DNA of 64,000 nt from Micromonospora sp. RP3T (GTDB lineage: Bacteria; Actinomycetota; Actinomycetes; Mycobacteriales; Micromonosporaceae). Below are positions 24,531 through 33,303 of the stretch, piece by piece. The stretch covers positions 1 to 64,000 of the forward strand of contig NZ_PYPS01000033.1 in the NCBI RefSeq assembly GCF_003027925.1, read 5' to 3'. Under the pieces are notes generated by a model. The model saw only the letters and a list, made by a program, of their open reading frames with translations, ran no database searches and had not been told where the DNA came from. Position 1 is the first letter of the stretch; each line of letters starts with the position of its first letter. The translations under genes and the position numbers were made by a program.

Positions 24531-25611
24531 CCAGGACGGGCTCGGGGTGGAGGGGGACGCCGAAGCGGGCGTGCACGCCGTCGCGGATCTCCCGGGCCAG
24601 CGCCACCAGCGCGGCGGTGCTGGCGGTGCCGGACCGGTTGGTGAGCGCCAGCGTGTGCTTGGTGGAGATGGCGACGCCCTCCGGGCCGGCGTACCCCTTG
24701 CCGAAGCCGGCCTGTTCGATCAACCAGGCCGCGCTGATCTTCACCACGTCACCGGCGCCCGGCCAGGCCGGCGGCTCACCCACGCCCAGGTCGGCCGTGC
24801 GCACCCGGAGCAGCTCGTACGCCTCGCGGTCGAGCACCGGGTTGGTGAAGAACGAGCCGACCGACCGGGTGTCCGGATCGGCCGCGTCGAGCACCATGCC
24901 CTTGCCGGCCCGCAGTCGGCGCACGGTGGCCCGGGTGTCGGCCAGTGGCGCCCGGTCCCCCACCTCGACGCCGAGCGCGCGGGCCAGCTCGGCGTAGCGG
25001 ATCGGGGTGGACAGCGGCGAGCGGGTGAGCCGGAAGTCGACCGAGAGCACCACCCAGCGGTCGCTGTACTTGAAGATGCTGCCCCGGTAGGCGAACCCGC
25101 AGTCGGCCGCCGGGAGGTGGACCACCTCGCGGTGCGCGCGGTCGTACGCCTCGACCGCGACGATCGTGTCGGCGACCTCCTGGCCGTACGCGCCGACGTT
25201 CTGGATCGGCGTCGCGCCGGTCGAGCCGGGGATGCCGGAGAGGCACTCCAGCCCGGCCCAGCCGCGCTCGACGGTGGCCGCGACCAGCTCGTCCCACGGC
25301 TCGCCGGCGGCCACGCGTACCGTGACGGTGTCGCCGTGCTCGGCGACGACCGTGAGGCCCCGGGAGCGGACGAGCACGACGGTGCCGGGGAAGCCCTGGT
25401 CGCCGATCACCACGTTGCTGCCGCCGGCCAGCACCAGGACGGCCTGTCCGCGGGCCTCCGCCGCCCGCACCTTCGCCACCAACTCGGCGGCGTCGCCGGC
25501 GATCTCCAGCCGGCCGGCCGGGCCGCCGAGCCGCAGCGTGGTGTAGCGCGCCAGGGTGGCCGGATCGGTCGGTCCGGCGGCGGTCGTCGGTTCGGCGTAG
25601 ACGTCTGGCAC
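24514..25611 (-). CDS. murB: UDP-N-acetylmuramate dehydrogenase MurB
   Basis: 365 residues; reduces UDP-GlcNAc-enolpyruvate to UDP-MurNAc with FAD and NADPH in peptidoglycan synthesis. FAD motifs VLAGGSNVVIGDQGF and GLECLSGIPGSTGATPIQNVG; catalytic Ser in SVGSFFTNPV; C-terminal Glu in LHPEPV. The RYAEL and FAYRGSIFK segments fit the actinobacterial type I form. Start GTG 25611 rather than 25620 because TAGGGT (25624-25619) lies seven bases upstream and would be inside the longer frame; predicted leaderless. Confidence 0.95.
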   Translation of the reverse strand: MPDVYAEPTTAAGPTDPATLARYTTLRLGGPAGRLEIAGDAAELVAKVRAAEARGQAVLVLAGGSNVVIGDQGFPGTVVLVRSRGLTVVAEHGDTVTVRVAAGEPWDELVAATVERGWAGLECLSGIPGSTGATPIQNVGAYGQEVADTIVAVEAYDRAHREVVHLPAADCGFAYRGSIFKYSDRWVVLSVDFRLTRSPLSTPIRYAELARALGVEVGDRAPLADTRATVRRLRAGKGMVLDAADPDTRSVGSFFTNPVLDREAYELLRVRTADLGVGEPPAWPGAGDVVKISAAWLIEQAGFGKGYAGPEGVAISTKHTLALTNRSGTASTAALVALAREIRDGVHARFGVPLHPEPVLVNCTI

Positions 25612-25681
25612 GCCTTTCACCCTAGGCTGAGGGGTAGCCGTGGCACCCACTGGTGGCCCGGTCACCCCCGGGAGGATGGCG

Positions 25682-26437
25682 ATGAGCAGACTGCACCACA
25701 CGAAGGACTTCTGGATCGGCGCGTTGCGGACGGAGGGCCCCGCGTTCGCCACGGCGGTGGCGGAGGCGCCTCCGGAGACACCCGTGCTGTCCTGTCCCGG
25801 CTGGACGGTCACCGATCTCGCCCATCACCTGAGCCGCGCCTACCTCTGGGTGGGCACGGTGCTGACCGCCGGTGGCACCGGCCGTCCGGAGCGGCACGAG
25901 GTGGAGCCGCCGGCCGGTCTCACCCCGGCCCAGTGGTACGCCCAGGAGTACGAGCGGCTGACCGCGCTCCTGGAAGGGCTGGACCCGGAGGCGCCGGCGT
26001 GGAACTTCGCGCCCCAGCCGAAGAAGGCCGGTTTCTGGCCGCGCCGGGTGGCGCACGAGACGGCGGTGCACCGCTGGGACGCCCAGCTCGCCATCGGCGC
26101 GGGCGACCCGATCGAGGCCAAGCTCGCGGCCGACGGCGTGAGCGAGGTGCTGGACACCTGGCTGCCGGCGGGCCGGCGGGTGCGGTCCGGCCAGTGGCAC
26201 GGGGTGGTCCAGTTGACCGCCACCGACGCCGCGCAGGAGTGGTACCTGCGGTTGCGGGGCGAGGGGGTCGCGCTGTTGGACACCGCGACGATCCTGGACC
26301 ACGACGACCACCGGGCACGGGCGCAGGTGACCGGCACGGCAAGTGATGTGCTGCTGGCGCTGATGGGTCGGATCAGCTTCGACACGCTGGGCGTGGCCGG
26401 CGACCGCACCCTGTTGGACGGGCTGCGGGTGGGCTGA
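25682..26437 (+). CDS. Maleylpyruvate isomerase family (mycothiol-dependent, DinB-like) protein
   Basis: 251 residues. N-terminal DinB/MDMPI four-helix domain with CPGWTVTDLAHHLSRAYLW and RRVAHETAVHRWDAQLA, whose His/Glu residues (H in LAHH; HE and H in AHETAVH) form the usual metal site; C-terminal MDMPI domain (VQLTATDAAQEWYLRL...LLALMGR). Relatives use mycothiol as cofactor, fitting mshA and mshD here, but the true substrate is unknown. ATG 25682 has GGGAGG at proper spacing (an ATG six bases earlier overlaps the RBS). An intrinsic terminator follows. Confidence 0.82.
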   Translation: MSRLHHTKDFWIGALRTEGPAFATAVAEAPPETPVLSCPGWTVTDLAHHLSRAYLWVGTVLTAGGTGRPERHEVEPPAGLTPAQWYAQEYERLTALLEGLDPEAPAWNFAPQPKKAGFWPRRVAHETAVHRWDAQLAIGAGDPIEAKLAADGVSEVLDTWLPAGRRVRSGQWHGVVQLTATDAAQEWYLRLRGEGVALLDTATILDHDDHRARAQVTGTASDVLLALMGRISFDTLGVAGDRTLLDGLRVG

Positions 26438-26455
26438 CCGAGGCGGCGATACCGG

Positions 26456-26491
26456 GCGGAGAGGGGCGGGAACGGCCCTCTCCGCTTTTTT
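26456..26491 (+). terminator. Intrinsic terminator with T-tract
   Basis: 10-bp stem GCGGAGAGGG / CCCTCTCCGC with a GC-rich loop, followed directly by six T residues (26486-26491). The only classical T-tract terminator I see in the window; it separates the isomerase gene from the sugar operon. Confidence 0.9.
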
Positions 26492-26500
26492 CGGGCAGTA

Positions 26501-26559
26501 AGAGAGCGCTCTCTTGACAGGATCGAGGGCATCGACCACGCTCTCGTGAGAGCGCTCTC
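26501..26559 (+). promoter_or_regulatory. Sugar-operon promoter with two LacI-type operators
   Basis: Operator 1 AGAGAGCGCTCTCT (26501-26514) overlaps the -35 TTGACA (26514-26519). A weak -10 CACGCT (26537-26542) follows at 17 bp. Operator 2 GAGAGCGCTCTC (26548-26559) covers the expected start site. Centres are 46 bp apart. The core GAGCGCTC is that of the CebR operator (TGGGAGCGCTCCCA) of Streptomyces, so the operon's own LacI protein is the likely repressor. Confidence 0.8.
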
Positions 26560-26614
26560 TGAGTACCGGAACCGCCCTCCACCACCCGTTACGACCCCGA
26601 GAGGTCAGGACAGC

Positions 26615-27922
26615 ATGCTCACCTTCACGCGCCGTCGACTGGCGGCGGTGGCCCTCGTCGCCGCCACCGCACTGCTCGGCACCACCGGCTGCGGCGGCGG
26701 CGACGAGCCCGCCGGCGACGGGCCGGTCACGCTCACCGTCGACGTCTTCGGCCAGTTCGGCTACGCGGACCTCTACCAGGAGTACATGGCCAGCCACCCC
26801 GACGTGAAGATCGTCGAGCGGGGCACCGGCAGCAACCTCGACGAGTACTCACCGAAGCTCACCCAGTGGCTCGCCGCCGGCAAGGGCGCCGGCGACGTGG
26901 TCGCCATCGAGGAGGGGCTGCTGGTCGAGTACAAGGCCAACCCGCAGAACTTCGTGAACCTGCTCGACCACGGCGCGGCCGACCTGAAGGGCAACTTCCT
27001 CGACTGGAAGTGGAACCAGGGGCTCACCGCCGACGGCAAGCAGCTCATCGGTCTCGGCACCGACGTCGGCGGGATGGCCATGTGCTACCGCAAGGACCTG
27101 TTCGCCAAGGCCGGCCTGCCCACCGACCGGGAGGCCGTGTCCAAGCTCTGGCCCACCTGGCAGGACTACGTCAAGGTCGGCGAGCAGTTCACCGCGAAGA
27201 AGACCGGCGCCGCGTTCCTCGACGCCGCGACGAACACGTTCAACACCATCCTGCTCCAGACCGCCGGCAACACCAGCGGCTACAGCTACTACGACACCAG
27301 CAACAACCTGGTCGTGGGCAGCAACCCGGCGGTACGGCAGGCGTACGACACCACCATGGACATCATCGACTCCGGCCTCTCCGGCAGGTACGGCTCCTGG
27401 TCCGAGGAGTGGGTCTCCGCGTTCAAGCAGTCGAAGTTCGCCACCATCGCCTGCCCGGCGTGGATGACCGGCGTGATCGAGGGCAACGCCGGCCCGGCCG
27501 CCAAGGGCAAGTGGGACATCGCCCAGATCCCCGGCAACGGCGGCAACTGGGGCGGCTCCTTCCTCGCCGTGCCGAAGCAGAGCAAGCACCAGGCCGAGGC
27601 GATCGAGCTGGCCAAGTTCCTGACCAGCGCCAAGGGTCAGATCGGCGCGTTCAAGCTCAAGGGCCCGCTGCCCTCGTCCCCGCAGGCGCTGGCCGACCCG
27701 GCGATCGTCGACTCGAAGAACGCCTACTTCTCCGAGGCCCCGGTCGGCAAGATCTTCGCCGAGGGCGCCAAGAACCTGAAGCCGGTCTACATGGGCCCGA
27801 AGAACCAGGCCGTCCGCACCGAGGTGGAGAACGCCGTGCGCACCGTGGAGCTGGGCAAGCGCTCCCCGCAGCAGGGCTGGACCGACGCCGTCGCCAACGC
27901 CGAGAAGGCCGCCGCCAAGTAA
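26615..27922 (+). CDS. Sugar ABC transporter substrate-binding lipoprotein (CebE-like)
   Basis: 435 residues. Signal sequence with lipobox LLGTTGC, then a family 1 extracellular binding fold: TLTVDVFGQFGYADLY, DVVAIEEGLLVEY, FLDWKWNQGL, LGTDVGGMAMCYRKDLFAKAGLP and FATIACPAWMTGVIEGNAG. These match cellobiose/cello-oligosaccharide-binding CebE of Streptomyces as I recall it. First gene of the operon binding protein - permease - permease - GH1 - LacI. The promoter carries two GAGCGCTC operators. An AGGA before ATG supports the start. An ATPase (MsiK-type) is not encoded here and would be shared. Confidence 0.88.
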   Translation: MLTFTRRRLAAVALVAATALLGTTGCGGGDEPAGDGPVTLTVDVFGQFGYADLYQEYMASHPDVKIVERGTGSNLDEYSPKLTQWLAAGKGAGDVVAIEEGLLVEYKANPQNFVNLLDHGAADLKGNFLDWKWNQGLTADGKQLIGLGTDVGGMAMCYRKDLFAKAGLPTDREAVSKLWPTWQDYVKVGEQFTAKKTGAAFLDAATNTFNTILLQTAGNTSGYSYYDTSNNLVVGSNPAVRQAYDTTMDIIDSGLSGRYGSWSEEWVSAFKQSKFATIACPAWMTGVIEGNAGPAAKGKWDIAQIPGNGGNWGGSFLAVPKQSKHQAEAIELAKFLTSAKGQIGAFKLKGPLPSSPQALADPAIVDSKNAYFSEAPVGKIFAEGAKNLKPVYMGPKNQAVRTEVENAVRTVELGKRSPQQGWTDAVANAEKAAAK

Positions 27923-27991
27923 CCCGAGCAGCGCGTGCGGGCGGTCCCGGCGACGGGTGCCGCCCGCACGGCGGAGAGGAGTTCTCAGGTC

Positions 27992-28981
27992 ATGGCCGTC
28001 CAGCTCGACGCCCGCCCGCCGGTCGCACCGGCCCCCCGGCACAGCCGTCCCGTCCGGGGCGCCCGGCTCAGCCGGTTCGACACGAAATACTCGCCGTACC
28101 TCTACATCGCCCCGTTCTTCCTGCTCTTCGGCGTCTTCGGGGCGTACCCGCTGGCGTACACGTTCTGGGTCTCGCTGCACGACTGGGACCTGCTCGGCGC
28201 GGAGCACCCGTTCATCGGCCTCGACAACTACAGCCAACTCCTCGCCGACCCGGACTTCTGGCACTCCGTGGTCAACACGCTGGGCATCTTCGTCATCTCC
28301 ACGGTCCCGCAGCTGCTGGCCGCGCTCTGGCTGGCCAACCTGCTCAACCGCCAGCTCCGGGCCCGCACCACGTGGCGGATGGCGGTGCTGGTCCCGAACG
28401 TCACGTCGACCGCCGCGGTGGCGATCGTGTTCGCGGTGCTGTTCGGCCGCGAGTTCGGCATGATCAACTGGCTGCTCGACCACGTCGGCGTGAGCGCGAT
28501 CGACTGGAAGGCGAACAGGTTCGCCGCCTGGGTAGCCATCTCCACCATGGTCGACTGGCGGTGGACCGGCTACAACGCGCTGATCTTCCTGGCCGCCATG
28601 CAGGCCATCCCGCGCGACCTGTACGAGTCGGCGTCGATCGACGGCGCCGGCCGGGCCCGGCAGTTCTGGTCCATCACCGTGCCGCTGCTCAAGCCCACCA
28701 TCATCTTCGCGGTCATCATCTCCACCATCGGCGGCCTGCAACTCTTCACCGAGCCGCGGATGTTCAACTCCGGCACCAACGCGATCCGCGGCGGGCCGCT
28801 GCGCGAGTCGCAGACCGTGACCATGTACATGTTCGAGAACGCGTTCGCACCGCACTACAACTTCGGTTACGGCTCCGCCATCGCCTGGCTGCTCTTCGCG
28901 CTGATCGCGGTGGTCGCGGCGATCAACGTCCTGCTCCTGCGCCGGCTCGGCGGCGGCTCCCGCAAGGAGGTCTCCCGATGA
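27992..28981 (+). CDS. Sugar ABC transporter permease (CebF-like)
   Basis: 329 residues with six predicted membrane helices after a Pro/Arg-rich cytoplasmic tail. The cytoplasmic EAA loop that contacts the ATPase is DLYESASIDGAGRARQFWSITVPLL. Family opening YLYIAPFFLLFGVFGAYPLAYTFWVSL is typical of carbohydrate uptake 1 permeases. GGAGAGGAG lies upstream of ATG 27992. The stop overlaps the next permease start by four bases (ATGA), indicating translational coupling. Confidence 0.9.
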   Translation: MAVQLDARPPVAPAPRHSRPVRGARLSRFDTKYSPYLYIAPFFLLFGVFGAYPLAYTFWVSLHDWDLLGAEHPFIGLDNYSQLLADPDFWHSVVNTLGIFVISTVPQLLAALWLANLLNRQLRARTTWRMAVLVPNVTSTAAVAIVFAVLFGREFGMINWLLDHVGVSAIDWKANRFAAWVAISTMVDWRWTGYNALIFLAAMQAIPRDLYESASIDGAGRARQFWSITVPLLKPTIIFAVIISTIGGLQLFTEPRMFNSGTNAIRGGPLRESQTVTMYMFENAFAPHYNFGYGSAIAWLLFALIAVVAAINVLLLRRLGGGSRKEVSR

Positions 28982-29811
28982 CCCGCGTCTGGTCGGCCAG
29001 CCGGCTCACCTACCTGGCCCTGGGGCTGTCGGCCCTGCTGTCGATCTTCCCGATCTACTGGATGTTCGTGGTGGCCAGCCGCACCAGCGACGCGATGGGG
29101 CAGGTCCCGCCACCGCTGACGCCCGGCGGCAACCTCGGCGCCAACATCGCCCGGCTGTTCGACAACACCGACGCGTACTTCCTCACCGGCCTGATCAACT
29201 CGACGATCGTGGCCGTCACGGTGACCGTCTCGGTGGTCTTCTTCGCCACGCTCGCCGGGTTCGCGTTCGCCAAACTGCGCTTCCGTGGACGCAACGCGCT
29301 GCTGCTGGTCATCGTCGCCACCATGATGGTGCCCACCCAGCTCGGCGTGATCCCGCTCTACCTGCTGATGACGAAGTTGAACTGGAACGACCGGCTGCCC
29401 GCCGTGATCGTGCCGGCGCTGGTCACCGGCTTCGGCGTGTTCATGATGCGGCAGTACGCCGGCCAGGCGGTCAGCACCGAGCTGATCGAGGCGGCCCGGA
29501 TGGACGGCTGCAACACCGCCCGGATCTACTGGAACGTGGTGCTGCCCGCGCTACGCCCGGCCGCCGCCGTGCTCGGCCTGCTCACGTTCATGACCACCTG
29601 GAACGACTTCCTGTGGCCGTACGCGGTGCTCAACGACCCGGAGAACCCCACCGTACAACTGTCGCTGCGGGCCCTCTCCGACGGTTACTACCAGGACATG
29701 TCGCAGGTGTTCACCGGCACGGCCATCGCCACGTTGCCGCTGCTGCTGGTCTTCGTCCTGTTCGGCCGCCAGATCATCGGCGGGATCATGGAAGGTGCGG
29801 TCAAGGCATGA
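28978..29811 (+). CDS. Sugar ABC transporter permease (CebG-like)
   Basis: 277 residues, six membrane helices. EAA loop LIEAARMDGCNTARIYWNVVLPAL; opening LALGLSALLSIFPIYWMFVVASRTS; MMVPTQLGVIPLYLLM in helix 3. It pairs with the preceding permease to form the membrane channel for the sugar. Starts inside the upstream gene's stop (ATGA), and its own stop overlaps the beta-glucosidase start (ATGA), so three genes are tightly coupled. Confidence 0.9.
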   Translation: MTRVWSASRLTYLALGLSALLSIFPIYWMFVVASRTSDAMGQVPPPLTPGGNLGANIARLFDNTDAYFLTGLINSTIVAVTVTVSVVFFATLAGFAFAKLRFRGRNALLLVIVATMMVPTQLGVIPLYLLMTKLNWNDRLPAVIVPALVTGFGVFMMRQYAGQAVSTELIEAARMDGCNTARIYWNVVLPALRPAAAVLGLLTFMTTWNDFLWPYAVLNDPENPTVQLSLRALSDGYYQDMSQVFTGTAIATLPLLLVFVLFGRQIIGGIMEGAVKA

Positions 29812-31175
29812 CGGATCTCCGATTTCCCGAGGGCTTCGTCTGGGGGGCGGCCACCGCCGCGTACCAGATCGAGGGCGCTGCCCGCGAGGACGGCCGCGGC
29901 CCGTCGGTCTGGGACACCTTCAGCCGTACGCCGGGCGCGGTGCACTCCGGCCACACCGGCGACGTCGCCTGCGACCACTACCACCGGTACGCCGAGGACG
30001 TCGCGTTGATGGCCGAGCTGGGGCTGCGCGCGTACCGGTTCTCGGTGGCCTGGCCCCGGATCCAGCCGGACGGCACCGGCCCGGTCGAACCGCGCGGGCT
30101 GGACTTCTACGACCGGCTCACCGATTCGCTGCTGGCGCGGGGCATCGACCCGATCGTCACGCTCTACCACTGGGACCTGCCGCAGTCGCTCGAGGACCGG
30201 GGCGGCTGGACCGTCCGGGAGACCGCCGAGCACTTCGCCGACTACGCGGTCGCGGTGCACCGCTGCCTCGGCGACCGGGTCCGCACCTGGACCACGCTCA
30301 ACGAGCCGTGGTGCTCGGCGTACCTCGGCTACGGCAACGGGGTGCACGCGCCGGGCCGGCAGGACGCCGGGGACGCGTTCCGGGCCGTACACCATCTGCT
30401 GCTCGGCCACGGCCTGGCCGCGCGGGCGCTGCGCGCGGCCGGCGCGGAGACGCTCGGGATCACGCTCAACCTGGCCGACGTGCAACCGGCCGACGCCGCC
30501 AGCGCCGCCGATGCCGAGGCGGTACGGCTCGTCGACGGGCTGCACAACCGGATCTTCCTGGACCCGCTGACCGGCGCCGGCTACCCGGAGGACGTGCTGG
30601 CGCACGTCAGCCGGATCGTGGCGACGGACTTCGTCCGGGACGGCGACGAAAAGATCATCGCCGCGCCGCTGGACCTGCTCGGCCTGAACTACTACTCGCC
30701 CACCTACGTCGCCGGGCGGCCGGACGGCGCGGGCGGCAGCGCGTACCCGGGCACCGAAGGCGCGGTCGAGTTCCTGCCGGCGGCGGGGACGCTCACCGAC
30801 ATGGGCTGGGCCGTCGAGCCGGCCGGGCTCACCCGGCTGCTGGAACGGGTGGCCGCCGACCACCCCGGGCTGCCGCTGATGATCACCGAGAACGGCGGCG
30901 CGTTCCCGGACGCCACCCGGGACTCCTCCGGGCGGGTGGCCGACGCCGACCGGACCGCCTACCTCGACGGACACCTGCGCGCGGCACACCAGGCCATCGC
31001 CCGTGGCGTCGATCTGCGCGGCTATCTCGTATGGTCGTTGCTGGACAACTTCGAATGGGCCGAGGGTTACCGGAAGCGGTTCGGGATCGTCCACGTCGAC
31101 TACCTGACCCAGCGGCGCACACCCAAGCAGAGCGCCCGCTGGTACCAGGAGGTGATCGCCCGGAACGGGCTGTGA
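29808..31175 (+). CDS. GH1 family beta-glucosidase (BglC-like)
   Basis: 455 residues, full-length GH1 TIM barrel. N-terminal signature FPEGFVWGAATAAYQIEGA, acid/base Glu in TTLNEPW, nucleophile Glu in ITENGG, and YLVWSLLDNFEWAEGY near the end. No signal peptide, so it acts in the cytoplasm on imported cellobiose or other beta-glucosides. It is the fourth gene of the operon, overlapping the permease by four bases. In Streptomyces the equivalent bglC follows cebEFG. Confidence 0.94.
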   Translation: MTDLRFPEGFVWGAATAAYQIEGAAREDGRGPSVWDTFSRTPGAVHSGHTGDVACDHYHRYAEDVALMAELGLRAYRFSVAWPRIQPDGTGPVEPRGLDFYDRLTDSLLARGIDPIVTLYHWDLPQSLEDRGGWTVRETAEHFADYAVAVHRCLGDRVRTWTTLNEPWCSAYLGYGNGVHAPGRQDAGDAFRAVHHLLLGHGLAARALRAAGAETLGITLNLADVQPADAASAADAEAVRLVDGLHNRIFLDPLTGAGYPEDVLAHVSRIVATDFVRDGDEKIIAAPLDLLGLNYYSPTYVAGRPDGAGGSAYPGTEGAVEFLPAAGTLTDMGWAVEPAGLTRLLERVAADHPGLPLMITENGGAFPDATRDSSGRVADADRTAYLDGHLRAAHQAIARGVDLRGYLVWSLLDNFEWAEGYRKRFGIVHVDYLTQRRTPKQSARWYQEVIARNGL

Positions 31176-31194
31176 CGAGGTGGTGGTAACGGGG

Positions 31195-32202
31195 ATGACG
31201 ACGGCACAACGGCCGACCCTGGAGGCGGTGGCCCGGCGGGCCGGCGTCTCCCGGGCCACGGTCTCCCGGGTGGTCAACGGCTCGACCACGGTCGCCGAGT
31301 CGATCCAACAGGCGGTGCGTCGGGCGGTCGAGGAACTCGGGTACGTCCCGAACCTCGCCGCCCGCAGCCTGGTCACCCAGCGCACCGACTCGGTCGCGCT
31401 GGTCATGCCCGAGGCGGCCACCCGGGTCTTCTCCGACGACCAGGTCTTCCCCGGCATCATCCGGGGCGCCGCCCAGGAGCTGGAGGCGGCCGACAAGCAG
31501 CTCGTGCTGATGCTGGCCGGCTCGCCGGCCGGGCACGAGCGGGTCGAGCGGTACACCACCGGACGGCACGTCGACGGCGTGCTCTTCGCCTCGCTGCACG
31601 GCGAGGACCCGCTGCCCGGCCGGCTCGCCCGGCTCGGCATCCCGGTGGTGTGCAGCGGCCGGCCGCTCGACGGCGCCGACGTGCCGTACGTCGACGTGGA
31701 CCACGAGGGCGGCGTCACCCGGGCGGTGGAGCACCTGATCGCCACCGGCCGGCGGCGGATCGCCACCATCGCCGGCCCGCAGGACATGGTCGCCGGCATC
31801 GAGCGGCTGATCGGCTACCGCACCGCGCTCACCGCCGCCGGGCTGCCGGAGCTGGTCGCGTACGGCGACTTCACCCGGGAGTCCGGCACCGCCGCGATGC
31901 GCGAACTGCTCGCCGCCGACCCGGAGCTGGACGCGGTGTTCGCCGCCTCCGACCTGATGGCGCACGCCGCCCTGCGGGCCCTGCGTGAGGCCGGGCGGCG
32001 GGTGCCCGGGGACGTGGCGGTGATCGGGTTCGACGACATCGAGACGGCCGCCTACACCGAGCCGCCGCTGACCACGGTGCGGCAGCCGATAGTGGAGCTG
32101 GGCCGGGCGATGACCCGGCAACTGCTGCGCATCGCCGCCGGCGAGCACGTCGAACAGGCGCTGATGCTCCCGACGGAGCTCATCCTCCGCGACTCCGCGT
32201 AA
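31195..32202 (+). CDS. LacI family repressor (CebR-like)
   Basis: 335 residues. HTH at residues 8-30 (TLEAVARRAGVSRATVSRVVNG) and hinge helix PNLAARSLVTQ; the periplasmic-binding-type ligand domain follows (DGVLFASLHG, DVAVIGFDDIETAAYTEPPLTTVRQP). It lies 19 bases after the beta-glucosidase gene and is probably cotranscribed, so it represses its own operon through the GAGCGCTC sites at 26501-26559; ligand likely cellobiose. ATG 31195 was chosen by the family N-terminus. Its TAA stop (32200-32202) is the first part of a GGGGCCCC repeat. Confidence 0.9.
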   Translation: MTTAQRPTLEAVARRAGVSRATVSRVVNGSTTVAESIQQAVRRAVEELGYVPNLAARSLVTQRTDSVALVMPEAATRVFSDDQVFPGIIRGAAQELEAADKQLVLMLAGSPAGHERVERYTTGRHVDGVLFASLHGEDPLPGRLARLGIPVVCSGRPLDGADVPYVDVDHEGGVTRAVEHLIATGRRRIATIAGPQDMVAGIERLIGYRTALTAAGLPELVAYGDFTRESGTAAMRELLAADPELDAVFAASDLMAHAALRALREAGRRVPGDVAVIGFDDIETAAYTEPPLTTVRQPIVELGRAMTRQLLRIAAGEHVEQALMLPTELILRDSA

Positions 32203-32252
32203 GGCGGGGCCCCCTGTTAACGCATTCCGCATAGCAGGGGGCCCCGCTTAAC
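32200..32252. repeat. GGGGCCCC palindromic repeat, copy 3
   Basis: Modules TAAGGCGGGGCCCCCTGTTAA and GCAGGGGGCCCCGCTTAAC joined by CGCATTCCGCATA. The first TAA is the stop codon of the LacI gene. The second module ends 44 bases before the GNAT start, upstream of its -10 box. Confidence 0.85.
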
Positions 32253-32295
32253 AAACCGGTCGCGGCGTCGACGTGGGGTGGCTAGCGTCGCCCGG

Positions 32296-33201
32296 ATGAG
32301 TGAAGCCCTGATCCGGCCCGCCCGCGTCGACGACGCGCCCGCCGTGGTGGCGCTGCGCGCGCTGGTCTTTCCCTACCTGGTACGCGGCGTCGAGTCGACC
32401 CGCCGGATGATCGGCCAGCCGCCGCCCGGCGAGGACTGGGCGGCCTGGGTCGCCGAGGCGGACGGGCAGGTGGTCGGCTGGGTGTCGGCGTACCGCAACA
32501 CGCAGACCTCGACGCCCGGGGTCGGTGAGATCTCCACGCTGCACGTCCACCCGGAGCACCGCGGCCTGGGCGCCGGCACCGCGCTGCTCGACACCGCGCT
32601 CGCCCACGTTCGCGCGCTCGGGTCGACGCGGGTGCTCGGCAACGCCCGCGAAGAGTCGCTCCCGTTCGCGCAGCGGCACGGCTTCACGCCCAGCCGCGAG
32701 CTGCGCTACTCCGCGCTCGACCTCGATCCGACCCCACCGGCGCCCGAGCCGCCGCCGGGCGTACGGCTGCTGCCGACCGCCGGGCTCGACCCGCGCCGGG
32801 TCCATCGGGTGGACTCCGAGTCGGCCCGCGACGAACCGGGTGACGTGCCGACGGACGCGCTCGGCTACGACCTGTGGCTCCACGAGTGCTGGGAGAACCT
32901 CGGGCTGGACCGGGAGGCCAGCACCGTCGCCGAGATCGACGGCGAACTGGTCGCGGTGAGCCTGGTGAAACGCGACGGCGACCGGATGTGGTCGGACTTC
33001 ACCGGCACGCTGCCCGGGTACCGGGGTCGGGGGTTGGCCCGGCTGACCAAGCAGGCCGCGCTGCACGCCGCCGCCGCGCGCGGGGTGCGGACCGCGTACA
33101 CCTCCAACGACGAGGCGAACGCGCCGATGCTGGCGATCAACGCGGCGCTCGGCTACCGGCCGGTCGACAGCCAGTGGTCGTGCCGGCGCACGCTCACCTG
33201 A
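32296..33201 (+). CDS. GNAT acetyltransferase with two tandem domains
   Basis: 301 residues. Domain 1 (about 5-140) has acetyl-CoA loop VHPEHRGLGAGTALLD; domain 2 (about 155-300) has LPGYRGRGLARLTKQAAL and ends with NDEANAPMLAINAALGYRP. Substrate unknown; the two-domain layout resembles mycothiol synthase and other double GNATs. TAGCGT (32283-32288) lies seven bases before ATG, so leaderless. The last 17 coding bases are repeated twice downstream (33262-33301), pointing to small duplications at the gene end. Confidence 0.85.
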   Translation: MSEALIRPARVDDAPAVVALRALVFPYLVRGVESTRRMIGQPPPGEDWAAWVAEADGQVVGWVSAYRNTQTSTPGVGEISTLHVHPEHRGLGAGTALLDTALAHVRALGSTRVLGNAREESLPFAQRHGFTPSRELRYSALDLDPTPPAPEPPPGVRLLPTAGLDPRRVHRVDSESARDEPGDVPTDALGYDLWLHECWENLGLDREASTVAEIDGELVAVSLVKRDGDRMWSDFTGTLPGYRGRGLARLTKQAALHAAAARGVRTAYTSNDEANAPMLAINAALGYRPVDSQWSCRRTLT

Positions 33202-33301
33202 ACCGCCCGGCGACCCGGCGGCCGTGCCGGGCGCGCGCTCCGCGCTCGGCGAACCGGTGGCCGTGCCGGCGCACGCTCAGCCTCGTGCCGGCGCACGCTC
33301 A
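33179..33301. repeat. Short direct repeats from the GNAT gene end
   Basis: CGTGCCGGCGCACGCTCA occurs at 33179-33196 (inside the GNAT 3' end), 33262-33279 and 33284-33301; a degenerate copy lies near 33229-33246. The last copy stops two bases before the convergent macro-domain stop codon. Looks like slippage duplication. Confidence 0.75.
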
Positions 33302-33303
33302 GC

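Noticed and set aside
26866..29811. Very long open frame overlapping the sugar ABC genes in another frame
   Set aside because: Arg/Gly-rich, low-complexity translation typical of the off-frame in G+C-rich DNA; only its last part, the real permease frame, shows membrane helices and family motifs. The same reasoning removes many other long open frames opposite or across real genes.
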